Positions 26,383-34,578 of a stretch of DNA of 35,973 nucleotides are shown here, in pieces. Each line of letters opens with the position of its first letter. The stretch's first letter is position 1. Source of the DNA: Pseudonocardiales bacterium. Its GTDB lineage: Bacteria > Actinomycetota > Actinomycetes > Mycobacteriales > Jatrophihabitantaceae. The DNA is taken from positions 1-35,973 of the forward strand of contig JAVEEN010000075.1 of assembly GCA_030840445.1 (NCBI GenBank). Direction: 5' to 3'. The notes beneath the pieces are model-generated. The model made no database searches and was not told the DNA's origin. It saw nothing but the letters and a program-made list of their open reading frames with translations. A program made the translations under genes and the position numbers.

Positions 26383-27458
26383 GAAGTCGCCTGCGTTTCC
26401 TCGTTGAATGCGAGCCAGGCGCGGCGTTCGGCTTCCAGATGCTGAGGCCGGGTTCCGTAGACGTGATCGAAGATCTGTTCCGGCTGCACCGGTGGCGGAT
26501 CTGCGACGCACGCCGCCCGAACCGCGGTTGCGCAGACCTCGGCCTCCTGGTCGATGGCGTCGAGGTCCGACCGGGTGACGAGGCCCGCGCCAAGCACGAA
26601 ATCACGCATCCGGATGATCGGGTCCCGAAGTCGCCAGGTCGCAACCTCGTCCGCCTTGCGGTAGCGATCTGGATCATCGGAGGTCGTGTGCGGCCCGATG
26701 CGATAGGTCAACGCTTCGACCAGGGTCGGGCCCTCGCCAGCGCGGGCCCGCCGGGCCGCCCTGGCCGTTACCGCGTAACAACCCAGCACGTCATTACCGT
26801 CTACCTGCACACCCGGAAGGCCGAAGCCCTCGGATCGTCGATACAACGGAAGCGGTGCCGACCTCTCGACCGGGTTGGAAAGCGCGTACTGGTTGTTCTC
26901 GCAGAAGAAGACTACCGGCGACTTGTAGAGCGCGGACCACAGGAGAGACTCGTGGACGTCGCCGGTACCGAACGCGCCATCGCCGAGGTAGGCGATAACG
27001 GCGGCGTTCTTCTGATCCCGCCGCAAGGCCATGCCGTATCCGACCGCATGCGGGGCTTGGCTGCCGATCGGGAACGTGTAGAGCGCGATGCCACTTGCTT
27101 CGACACTCCAGCCGCCACCCTGAATCTCGCCGCGCCAGACCGAGAGCATCTCAGCGGGATCGATACCGACGGTCAGGCCGACGCCGAATTGCCGGCCCTG
27201 CGGGAAGGCCCGATCACCTGGCTGCAGCGCAGCGGCACTGCCAACCTGTGCGGCCTCTTGCCCGAACACCGGGCCCCAGAGCTTGAGGTATCCCTGTCGC
27301 TGCAGGTTTATCGCCTCGACATCGGCGCGACGCACGAGAATCAGCCGTCGGTAGAGCCCGATGATGTCCGCGTCACTGAGACCCAACGGGTAGTCAGGGT
27401 GCTCGGTAAACGTCCCATCCTCACTGAGAAGTTGGACGGCGGACGGGTCTAATTCCAT
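26379..27458 (-). CDS. 2-oxoacid dehydrogenase E1 alpha
   Basis: ThDP motif GDGAFGTGDVHES...CENNQYAL; TYRIGPHTTSDDPDRYR. ATG 27458 chosen over TTG 27494, which lies within operator site 3. Confidence 0.92.
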   Translation of the reverse strand: MELDPSAVQLLSEDGTFTEHPDYPLGLSDADIIGLYRRLILVRRADVEAINLQRQGYLKLWGPVFGQEAAQVGSAAALQPGDRAFPQGRQFGVGLTVGIDPAEMLSVWRGEIQGGGWSVEASGIALYTFPIGSQAPHAVGYGMALRRDQKNAAVIAYLGDGAFGTGDVHESLLWSALYKSPVVFFCENNQYALSNPVERSAPLPLYRRSEGFGLPGVQVDGNDVLGCYAVTARAARRARAGEGPTLVEALTYRIGPHTTSDDPDRYRKADEVATWRLRDPIIRMRDFVLGAGLVTRSDLDAIDQEAEVCATAVRAACVADPPPVQPEQIFDHVYGTRPQHLEAERRAWLAFNEETQATS

Positions 27459-27487
27459 GTTCCCCAGTGAACCAATCTTGATCTGTG

Positions 27488-27509
27488 CTGTCAACAGGCA
27501 TGTTGACAG
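27488..27509. promoter_or_regulatory. Operator site 3: CTGTCAACA-GGCA-TGTTGACAG (core GTCAAC-N6-GTTGAC at 27490-27507)
   Basis: 9-bp perfect arms; rightward TTGACA (27503-27508)-N17-TACAAA (27526-27531) promoter-like element. Confidence 0.9.
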
Positions 27510-27543
27510 ACGTGCTTGTGCATGTTACAAAGCGCGATGGAGA

Positions 27544-27960
27544 ATGCTGGGACTGCACAGAACGTTAGACCGTGAAGGAGAGAATCCCATTTCCGCTCCG
27601 GAGAATCATCGCGAGCTCATCGAATTCTATTTCGACCGGGTGGACAACCATGATGTCGACGCTCTCATGACCGTCTTTCACGAAGAAATTGTCTATCACC
27701 GCCCGGGTTACGAGCCACTCCGAGGTGCGGCCAGGATGCGGCAGTTCTACCAGGACGAGCGGGTCATCGACGTCGGTCGGCACTCTGTTGATCGAGTTCT
27801 ACTGGACGGCGACTATGCAGCCGCCTACGGCACCTTCGAGGGCACGTCACGGCAGGGCGCCGCCCTAGCGATGACATGGTGCGAGATCTACGGCTTCCTC
27901 GGTGACAAGATCAATTATCGGCGAAGCTACTTCTTCACCCCAGCAGCCATCCAGATCTAA
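27544..27960 (+). CDS. SnoaL/NTF2-like protein
   Basis: HRELIEFYFDRVDNHDVDALMTVFHEEIVYHRPGYEPLRGAARMRQFYQ. Start uncertain: ATG 27544, or a possible ATT at 27589 with AAGGAG 8 nt upstream. Confidence 0.8.
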   Translation: MLGLHRTLDREGENPISAPENHRELIEFYFDRVDNHDVDALMTVFHEEIVYHRPGYEPLRGAARMRQFYQDERVIDVGRHSVDRVLLDGDYAAAYGTFEGTSRQGAALAMTWCEIYGFLGDKINYRRSYFFTPAAIQI

Positions 27961-27982
27961 CAAGCCCGCCGGCGCGCACAGA

Positions 27983-28210
27983 TCAAACCGGTACCAATGC
28001 GCCGGTGACCGCCGGCATCACCTCATCGACGAACAGTCGCATCGACCGACGCACCGCGGCTGCGTAGTCGACGGGCAGACCAGGAGACAACCAGCATGCG
28101 GGTTCGCCAACGCCGAGGTCGCCCAGATGGAAGCGCAATTGGGCTACCGGCGCGCGCCTGCGCAGGTAGCCGAGCCAGCCCGACGAAGGTGCCGCGTCGC
28201 CCGAAGGCAA
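27983..28210 (-). pseudogene. Truncated C-terminal remnant of an LLM-class (luciferase-like) oxidoreductase
   Basis: VAQLRFHLGDLG...RRSMRLFVDEVMPAV resembles LLM C-termini (compare MQLGAIPHEKVLESIKLFGSEVIPNV in the intact gene at 33444); no upstream catalytic barrel. Confidence 0.45.
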
Positions 28211-28243
28211 CCAGCGCCTGACCAGCGCCTGACCAGCGCCTGA
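28211..28243. repeat. Tandem repeat, 3 x 11 bp (CCAGCGCCTGA), followed by a CCG-rich trinucleotide run
   Basis: Direct reading: three exact consecutive copies, then CCGCCGCCGCCGCCGG. Confidence 0.9.
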
Positions 28244-28259
28244 CCGCCGCCGCCGCCGG

Positions 28260-29399
28260 CTAGATCAGACCGCTCTCGCGCTCCAACCAGAGTGCCGCGG
28301 TATCGGTGGTACCGCCCTGTAGTTCGGTCAGCTTCGCCCGCGACGACCACAGATGAAGATCGGTGTCGAGGACATAACCCATCCCGCCTTGTAACTGATG
28401 ACAGTTCAGGGTGGCCCACTTGTAGGCCTCGTTGCATTTCATCTTCGCGATCGCGACCGCGCGGTTGGCGATCTCGCCGCGGCCAGTCCACCACGCGGCC
28501 TGGGTCGCCGTCAGCCGGGCAGCGTCCAAGGCGATCCGCATGTCCGCGACCAGGTGCTGAACCGCCTGGAAGCTGCCGATCGGCCGACCGAACTGCTCGC
28601 GCACCTTCGTGTACGCCACGGTCTGCTCGATGACGGCGGCAGTGCCACCGACCATCTCCATGCATTGCAGGGCAATCGCGGAATTTGCCAGCCATGCCAG
28701 GTCGCCCTCGGCCAAGCCGGTGCCGTCCGGCCCGGTCAGCACGGCGTCATCGGCGACGAAGTAATCGCTCAGTACCACCTCGCTCTGCTGGTCGTGCGCG
28801 ATCGTCATGAGCGCCCGCGCCAACCAGCCTGCGCCACCAGGCTGGATCAGGAATCCGTAGGTGCGCTGCGGTTCACGATGGACCGATGTTCGCGCGGTCA
28901 CCATCAGCACGTCCACCGCTTGAGCGTTCTGGACAAACAGCAGCCTCCCGCTCAGCAACCAGCCATCGGCCACCCGAAGCGCGCTCAACCGAGGACGGAG
29001 ATCGGCGGCATTGGATGGATTCCACGTCGCATGGCTTGCGCGGAGCCGACCCTCGACCAAGTCGGGCAGGTACCGGGACTTGAGTTGATCACCACCGAGC
29101 CGAGCGACGCCGAGGCCGAAGACCATGGTCGAGTACACGATTGTGGGGCACAGAGCACGTCCAGCCTGTTCGAAAACCAGACCGAGTTCGTACTGGCCGG
29201 CACCGGCGCCACCGTACTTCTCCTCGAACGGGATGCCGAAGATCCCGGCGCTCGCCAGGGCCTGCCACAAGGTGGGCGCAAGCCCGTCGGATCCCGGTTC
29301 GCGCAGTCGCCGCACGAGCGAGGTCGGGCATTCTCGCGTGAAGAGCGAACGCGCGACAGCGCCTAGTTCCAGCTGTTCGGCCGAGTGGGTGAGATCCAT
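28260..29399 (-). CDS. Acyl-CoA dehydrogenase, divergent C-terminus (probable partner subunit)
   Basis: ACAD fold motifs (YGGAGAGQYELGLVFEQAGRALCP, REQFGRPIGSFQAVQH, HQLQGGMGYVLDTDLHLW). Confidence 0.9.
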   Translation of the reverse strand: MDLTHSAEQLELGAVARSLFTRECPTSLVRRLREPGSDGLAPTLWQALASAGIFGIPFEEKYGGAGAGQYELGLVFEQAGRALCPTIVYSTMVFGLGVARLGGDQLKSRYLPDLVEGRLRASHATWNPSNAADLRPRLSALRVADGWLLSGRLLFVQNAQAVDVLMVTARTSVHREPQRTYGFLIQPGGAGWLARALMTIAHDQQSEVVLSDYFVADDAVLTGPDGTGLAEGDLAWLANSAIALQCMEMVGGTAAVIEQTVAYTKVREQFGRPIGSFQAVQHLVADMRIALDAARLTATQAAWWTGRGEIANRAVAIAKMKCNEAYKWATLNCHQLQGGMGYVLDTDLHLWSSRAKLTELQGGTTDTAALWLERESGLI

Positions 29400-29438
29400 C
29401 CGTGGTGCCTCTCAGGAGTAGTCCGTGCTGGCTGGGGG

Positions 29439-30617
29439 CTAGCGGCCCAGCCGGGGCATCGTGTACCCGCGCTGCGCGATCACATCGCGCAACACCTCGT
29501 TCGTGCCGGCGCCGAAGCGCATGAGCGGTGCGTTGCGGTACAGCTTCTCGTACCTGCCTGCCGCCGGTGCGGCCGGATCAGCTGTACTCAGCGCGCCAGC
29601 CAGCCCGAAAATCCTGGTGCCCACGTCGGCAATCCGTTGCCGCAACTCGCTCGTGAACACCTTGGCCACAGTTACCGTGATCGTCGGCATCTCCCCGATC
29701 TCCAGCAGGGACGCCGCTTCCAACCCCATCAGCACGGCGGCCTCGACATCGGCGTCGAGCTGGGCGATCGCGCGCCGCACCTCCGCGTTATCGACGGGCC
29801 GGGTGCCGTCCTCCAGCGGTAGCCGTACCAGCTCCTTGAGCTCGTCGACGTGCCTGCGAAAATCACCGGCGTTGGTGAGCGCGCCACGTTCGAGGGACAG
29901 CGCGCCTGTGATGTACTGCCAACCCTCGTTCAGCTGGCCGATCAGGTTCGTGCGCGGTACCCGAACATCGGTGAAGAACGTTTCGTTGGTGCGGTAGTCG
30001 GCCCACGTGATGAGCGGGCGGACCTCGACGCCGGGAGTGTCGATAGGGACGATGATGACGGAGATCCCGCGGTGTTTGGGCGCCTCCGGGTCCGTCCGAA
30101 CGCACAGCCACTCGTGGGTGGCCACGTGCGCCTGGCTGTTCCAGATCTTGGACCCGTTGATAACCCATTCCTCGCCGTCGAGTTCGGCGCGAGTCTTCAG
30201 GCTGGCGAGATCGGTTCCGGCGTTCGGCTCGGAATAGCCCACGGCGTAGCGGACCTCGCCGCGCGCGATCGGTGGCAGGAATTGCTCGCGATTCTGCTGC
30301 GTGCCATGCCGCATTATCATCGGGGCCACCGACGTCACGGTGAGATCGGGACCCTGGACGCCCCAGTATTCGAACTCGTCCATCAGGATGTGCTGGTAGA
30401 TCGGACCGAGACCCATGCCGCCGAATTCCGCCGGCCAGTTCAAGCCGAACCAGCCCTTGGCGCCGATCTTCTTACGAAACGCGGCGACCTCGCCACCTAA
30501 CAGCGTGGTGCGGTGCTCACCAACCTCGGCCAGGAGTTCGGGCGTGACGTTCTCGCGAAGAAAGGCGCGCACTTCATCGCGCCAGACAGATTGGGCGGCG
30601 TCCAGTTCGAAGTTCAC
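29439..30617 (-). CDS. Acyl-CoA dehydrogenase (FadE-like)
   Basis: AVGYSEPNAGTDLASLKTRAELDGEEWVINGSKIW, RFGAGTNEVLRDVIAQRGY; GTG start 30617. Confidence 0.92.
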   Translation of the reverse strand: MNFELDAAQSVWRDEVRAFLRENVTPELLAEVGEHRTTLLGGEVAAFRKKIGAKGWFGLNWPAEFGGMGLGPIYQHILMDEFEYWGVQGPDLTVTSVAPMIMRHGTQQNREQFLPPIARGEVRYAVGYSEPNAGTDLASLKTRAELDGEEWVINGSKIWNSQAHVATHEWLCVRTDPEAPKHRGISVIIVPIDTPGVEVRPLITWADYRTNETFFTDVRVPRTNLIGQLNEGWQYITGALSLERGALTNAGDFRRHVDELKELVRLPLEDGTRPVDNAEVRRAIAQLDADVEAAVLMGLEAASLLEIGEMPTITVTVAKVFTSELRQRIADVGTRIFGLAGALSTADPAAPAAGRYEKLYRNAPLMRFGAGTNEVLRDVIAQRGYTMPRLGR

Positions 30618-30700
30618 GCAGCGCAGTATGGGTGCCTCGACTGACCTCGGACAAGCGCCTTGACCACCCACCGGCACGGACAATTGCCGCACCTACCGAA

Positions 30701-30743
30701 TCGTGTAACGCTCGGCATCCCCAGGCTGCCGGTTGTTACACGA
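30701..30743. repeat. Two-tier inverted repeat TCGTGTAAC-gct-CGGCA-N9-TGCCG-gtt-GTTACACGA
   Basis: Outer 9-bp and inner 5-bp perfect arms with a symmetric 3x3 internal loop, in the gap between the ThDP enzyme stop and the ACAD start. Confidence 0.8.
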
Positions 30744-30753
30744 TCCAGGGTTT

Positions 30754-32394
30754 TCATGCATGCTGTCGCTGGTAGACCTCGCTCATTGGCGTCATCGCGA
30801 TCGAGACGTCCAGCAACCGCACCCCGCTCATCCCCAGCAGCTCGTTCAGGCCATCGCGCAACGAGGCAAGGTCCTCGGCTCGCCGTGCGGTAACACCTAG
30901 CGCCTGCGCGACGGCGACCAGATCGATCGCGTCTTCGAAGGTGCCCTCGCGGGTATCCAGATCGCCCAGTACCAGCTTGTGATACTCCGAGCCGTAGCCA
31001 CGATTGTTCATCACCAACACCAACAGGTCCCGACCGAAACGGACCGCGGACTGCAGCTCCTGCAGGTTCATCGCCATGCTGCCGTCACCTTCCAGGGCAA
31101 CGACCAACCCGCCCGGCTCGGCTACCGCCGCCCCGACAGCGAGCGGCAACGCCTGCCCAATCAGGGCAAAACCGCAGCCGAACTGAAACCGGCGGTGATC
31201 GTTCGTGCGCAGGTATGGCGCGAGGAAATACCAGAAGTGCCCGATGCCGACGACGAAGTAAGCATCCTCGGGCAGCACTTCGTTGAACACCGAGACCACG
31301 GCCCATGGGTTGGGCCCGTCCGGTTCTGGTGCAGCGATCAGCGCCTCCTGGCGGCTACCCTCGACCGCGAGCCGATCAAGGGTGGTCTGGGTTCGCAACC
31401 CCACGCGCGGCTCCGGCAACTGCTTCGCCAATGCCTGCACCAGATCAGCGGCATCACCGGTCAGGTGGACTACCCGCTCGGGCGCCGGATCCCAAAGCTC
31501 GGAGGGTGCGCGGTTGTCGATCCGGACGATCGAGGCGCTGCCGAAAGCCGCGCCTGCCTCGGTGTTGTAGAGGTCCAGCGCCGCCCCGACGATGAGCACG
31601 ACATCGGCCTCGGCGGCAAGCTCCCGGGCGAGGGGGGTGGCCATCCAGCCCGTCAGCTCCAGCCGGAAAGGCTCGCTGCCCAGGACACCCTTGGCGCCCA
31701 CCGTCGTGAGGAAGGCGGCGCCCAGACCACGTCCCAAGTCGAGCACCTCGGCGATGCAACCAGTGGCGCCGTGGCCCACGACAACCAGCGGAGCCCGGGA
31801 GCCGGCCAACAACCGGACGGCGGCATCGAGGTTCGGCTCATCCCGCGGCGCCACCGGCTTAATCAACGGCGCGGCTTGGGGAAGCTGCTCTAGTTCAGCC
31901 CCGAACACGTCGATGACGACCGAGAGGACGCATGGTGTGCCGCCACGGGCGATAGCCAGAGACCGAGCCAGCGCATCAGCCAGGTCGGCGGCCGAGTCGA
32001 CCCGGATGTAGATGGCACCGCACGCCTGGACCCAGGCGGCCTGCTCGGCGGACTGGGCCTGCCCCGGCGGGTACTCGCTGGTCTCGGCAGTGATCAACAA
32101 CACAGATCGGCGGGTTCGCACGGCGGCGGTCAGTGCGGCCAGCGACTGTGCCAGACCCGGTCCCATGGTCACGGTCGCGACGCCCACATCGCCGAGCGCC
32201 GCGGCGTAACCGTCGGCCATGCCCAGCGCGCCGGCTTCGTGCCAGGCGGGGCACCACAGGGTGCCCGGCAGTCGGTTATAGGCCGAGATCCAATGCATAT
32301 TCCCGTCGCCTATAACTCCAAAGACCACGCTGACGCCGTGGCCTGCTAGCAGCGCGGCGAACGCCTGGTAGGCCTTCACTGTTGCCCCCTTCAT
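30754..32394 (-). CDS. Thiamine pyrophosphate-dependent enzyme (acetolactate synthase/benzoylformate decarboxylase superfamily)
   Basis: WHEAGALGMADGYA (HExxA), EGDGSMAMNLQELQSAVRFGRDLLVLVMNNRGYG ThDP motif; start ATG 32394 (MKGATVKAYQ) or 32418. Confidence 0.92.
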   Translation of the reverse strand: MKGATVKAYQAFAALLAGHGVSVVFGVIGDGNMHWISAYNRLPGTLWCPAWHEAGALGMADGYAAALGDVGVATVTMGPGLAQSLAALTAAVRTRRSVLLITAETSEYPPGQAQSAEQAAWVQACGAIYIRVDSAADLADALARSLAIARGGTPCVLSVVIDVFGAELEQLPQAAPLIKPVAPRDEPNLDAAVRLLAGSRAPLVVVGHGATGCIAEVLDLGRGLGAAFLTTVGAKGVLGSEPFRLELTGWMATPLARELAAEADVVLIVGAALDLYNTEAGAAFGSASIVRIDNRAPSELWDPAPERVVHLTGDAADLVQALAKQLPEPRVGLRTQTTLDRLAVEGSRQEALIAAPEPDGPNPWAVVSVFNEVLPEDAYFVVGIGHFWYFLAPYLRTNDHRRFQFGCGFALIGQALPLAVGAAVAEPGGLVVALEGDGSMAMNLQELQSAVRFGRDLLVLVMNNRGYGSEYHKLVLGDLDTREGTFEDAIDLVAVAQALGVTARRAEDLASLRDGLNELLGMSGVRLLDVSIAMTPMSEVYQRQHA

Positions 32395-32440
32395 GCCCTG
32401 AGTCGGGGTCGCCGGCACGCGCGACTGGGCGCAAGGCTAA

Positions 32441-32463
32441 CCGGCAAAGTGCCGGAACGGCAC
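32441..32463. repeat. Overlapping, mutually exclusive inverted repeats CCGGCA-AAG-TGCCGG and GTGCCG-GAA-CGGCAC
   Basis: Direct reading, in the divergent ThDP/SDR intergenic region. Confidence 0.75.
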
Positions 32464-32554
32464 TACGGTGCTTCGCGACAGGCCCCCTTGTGCGAACGCG
32501 GTGCAGGCCCGACGCTGTGCCACACAAGCCACCATTACCCGCAGGAGGAAGACG

Positions 32555-33340
32555 ATGTCCGCACGACTCAAGGGCAAGATCGCGATTGTCACCGGTGCTG
32601 GTTCAGGAATCGGCAGGGCTGCCGCGTTGCGGTTCGCCCTCGAGGGCGCGGTGGTCGTGTGCGCCGATGTGTCCGGTGAGAACGCCGACAAGACCGCCGC
32701 CGAGGCGAGCGCCGCGGGATACCAAGCCGTTGCCAAGCAGGTCGACGTGGCCAACGCGGAGCAAGTGCGGCGATTGGCTGACGAGACCGCCAGCGAGTTC
32801 GGCCGCATCGACGTTCTGTACGCCAATGCCGGCGTCGGCGGGGTCGGCACCGCGATGGACACCGACGAGGCCGAATGGGCCCGGGTGATCGGCATCAACC
32901 TGACCGGGGTCTGGCTCAGTGCGAAGTACGTCCTCCCGCACCTGCTGGCCGCAGGCGGCGGCTCGATCGTCAACCAGGCCAGTATCGGCGGGCTGGTCGG
33001 GGTACCAGCGGTTGCGGCATACGCGGCGGCCAAGGCCGGGGTGATCGGGCTGACCCGCCAGATGGCGCTCGACTACGGGGGCGCCGGCATCCGCGTCAAC
33101 GCGATCGCGCCGGGAACCGTGTCGACCCCGCTCGTGCAGGGCATCTGGGAGAGCGGCGCCGGCTTGGTCAGCGGCGGAGACCTCGCGGCGCGCGAGGCAG
33201 CGGCCGCGGCGATCTACCCACTCAAGCGCATCGGCACCCCGGATGACATAGCGAACCTCGCACTGTTTCTCGCCAGCGACGAGGCCAGCTGGATCACCGG
33301 CGCGGTTTACGTCGTCGACGGTGGCAAGACGGCGAGCTAG
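32555..33340 (+). CDS. SDR-family oxidoreductase
   Basis: GAGSGIGRAAALRFA, NAGVGG, YAAAKAG; ATG 32555 with GCAGGAGG upstream. Confidence 0.94.
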   Translation: MSARLKGKIAIVTGAGSGIGRAAALRFALEGAVVVCADVSGENADKTAAEASAAGYQAVAKQVDVANAEQVRRLADETASEFGRIDVLYANAGVGGVGTAMDTDEAEWARVIGINLTGVWLSAKYVLPHLLAAGGGSIVNQASIGGLVGVPAVAAYAAAKAGVIGLTRQMALDYGGAGIRVNAIAPGTVSTPLVQGIWESGAGLVSGGDLAAREAAAAAIYPLKRIGTPDDIANLALFLASDEASWITGAVYVVDGGKTAS

Positions 33341-33357
33341 CGTCCGACCTCACCGTC

Positions 33358-33375
33358 GTCAACTCCAACGTTGAC
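33358..33375. promoter_or_regulatory. Operator site 4: GTCAAC-TCCAAC-GTTGAC
   Basis: Perfect dyad with right half forming TTGACA, upstream of the LLM monooxygenase. Confidence 0.85.
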
Positions 33376-33402
33376 AGACGGCGTCCGGTCATAAATGCTA
33401 CG

Positions 33403-33418
33403 GCTACGTATACGTAGC
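33403..33418. promoter_or_regulatory. 16-bp perfect palindrome GCTACGTATACGTAGC
   Basis: Perfect dyad between operator site 4 and the LLM start codon. Confidence 0.75.
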
Positions 33419-33443
33419 ACTCTCGGTGCCAATAGGAGGAACC

Positions 33444-34532
33444 ATGGACTACGGACTGTTGTTCGAGATGGGTATCCCCAAGCCTTGGACGGCCACCACC
33501 GAGGCAACGGCGTACTGGAACAGCATCGAGCAGGTGAAGGTCGCCGAGCAGTCCGGCTTCACGCACGCCTGGGCCGTCGAGCACCATTTCCGCGAGGAGT
33601 TCTCGCATATGGGCGCGCCCGAGATCTGGCTGGCGGCTGCCGCCCAGCACACCGAGACGATCCGGCTGGGCCACGGCATCGCGCTGTTGCCGACACCGTT
33701 CAACCACCCGGTCCGCGTTGCCGAGCGCATCGGCGCCCTGGACATCCTGTCCCATGGCCGCATCGATTTAGGCACCGGTCGTTCGATCGCCGAGCACGAG
33801 ATCGACGGCTTCGGCATCGATCCCGGTGACACTCGCGGGATGTGGGCCGAATCCGTGGAGCTGATGCAGAAGCTGTGGACGCACCGTGACGAGAACGTCA
33901 GTTTCGACGGGCAGTACGTGAAGCTGCCTCCGCGCAAGGTCTTTCCGCGTCCCGTGCAGGATCCGCATCCACCGATGTGGCTGGCCGCCACCAGCCCGCC
34001 CAGCTACCAGTTGGCTGGGGAGTACGGGCTCGGCGTGCTCGCATTCGGCATGGCTATCGACAAGGACGCGATGGGCCGCCGGCTGGCGGAGTGGCGCGCC
34101 GCCATGGCGACGACAACCCGCGACGTCTCGATGAAGAACGAGCAGGCGGCAATTTTCATGATGTCCTTTTGCGCTCCGACCGACGACGAGGCGATCGCGA
34201 CCTGCGAGCAGGCCTTCGTCGAATACCTCGACGTCACGATCGACCATTTCCTGCGCTGGGGCGAGAAGCGCGAACTGCCGCCGGGCTATGAGTGGTACGC
34301 CAAGGCGGTGAAGCAGGGCGCCCAGTCCGGAAAGGCCAAATTCGAGTACCTCATCGAGAACGGCATGGTGCTCGTCGGCTCGCCGGCCACGATCACAAAG
34401 ACCATCGAGGAGTTCAAGGACACCGGAGCGACACAGATGCTGGTCGCGATGCAGTTGGGCGCGATCCCGCATGAGAAGGTGCTTGAATCCATCAAGCTGT
34501 TCGGCAGTGAGGTCATCCCCAACGTCGGGTGA
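33444..34532 (+). CDS. LLM-class (luciferase-like) flavin-dependent oxidoreductase
   Basis: HAWAVEHHFREEFSHMGAPEIWLAAAAQHTETIRLGHGIALLP...NHPVRVAERIGALDILSHGRIDLGTGRS; SD TAGGAGG. Confidence 0.94.
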   Translation: MDYGLLFEMGIPKPWTATTEATAYWNSIEQVKVAEQSGFTHAWAVEHHFREEFSHMGAPEIWLAAAAQHTETIRLGHGIALLPTPFNHPVRVAERIGALDILSHGRIDLGTGRSIAEHEIDGFGIDPGDTRGMWAESVELMQKLWTHRDENVSFDGQYVKLPPRKVFPRPVQDPHPPMWLAATSPPSYQLAGEYGLGVLAFGMAIDKDAMGRRLAEWRAAMATTTRDVSMKNEQAAIFMMSFCAPTDDEAIATCEQAFVEYLDVTIDHFLRWGEKRELPPGYEWYAKAVKQGAQSGKAKFEYLIENGMVLVGSPATITKTIEEFKDTGATQMLVAMQLGAIPHEKVLESIKLFGSEVIPNVG

Positions 34533-34578
34533 CGACCTGATCGGTGCGGCGTCCATCCACGACAAGAGGAGGCATGGC

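Noticed and set aside
27458-27494. TTG start at 27494 giving an extended E1alpha
   Set aside because: The codon lies inside operator site 3; ATG 27458 gives an operator-to-start distance (about 32 bp) similar to site 2 (about 34 bp).
28398-29366. 322-aa + strand ORF over the ACAD (and similarly 30979..31893 over the ThDP enzyme)
   Set aside because: Antisense artefacts of GC-rich third positions.
32488-32535. CTTGTG...CACAAG long-spaced inverted repeat upstream of the SDR
   Set aside because: Only 6-bp arms with a spacer of roughly 30-35 nt; expected by chance.
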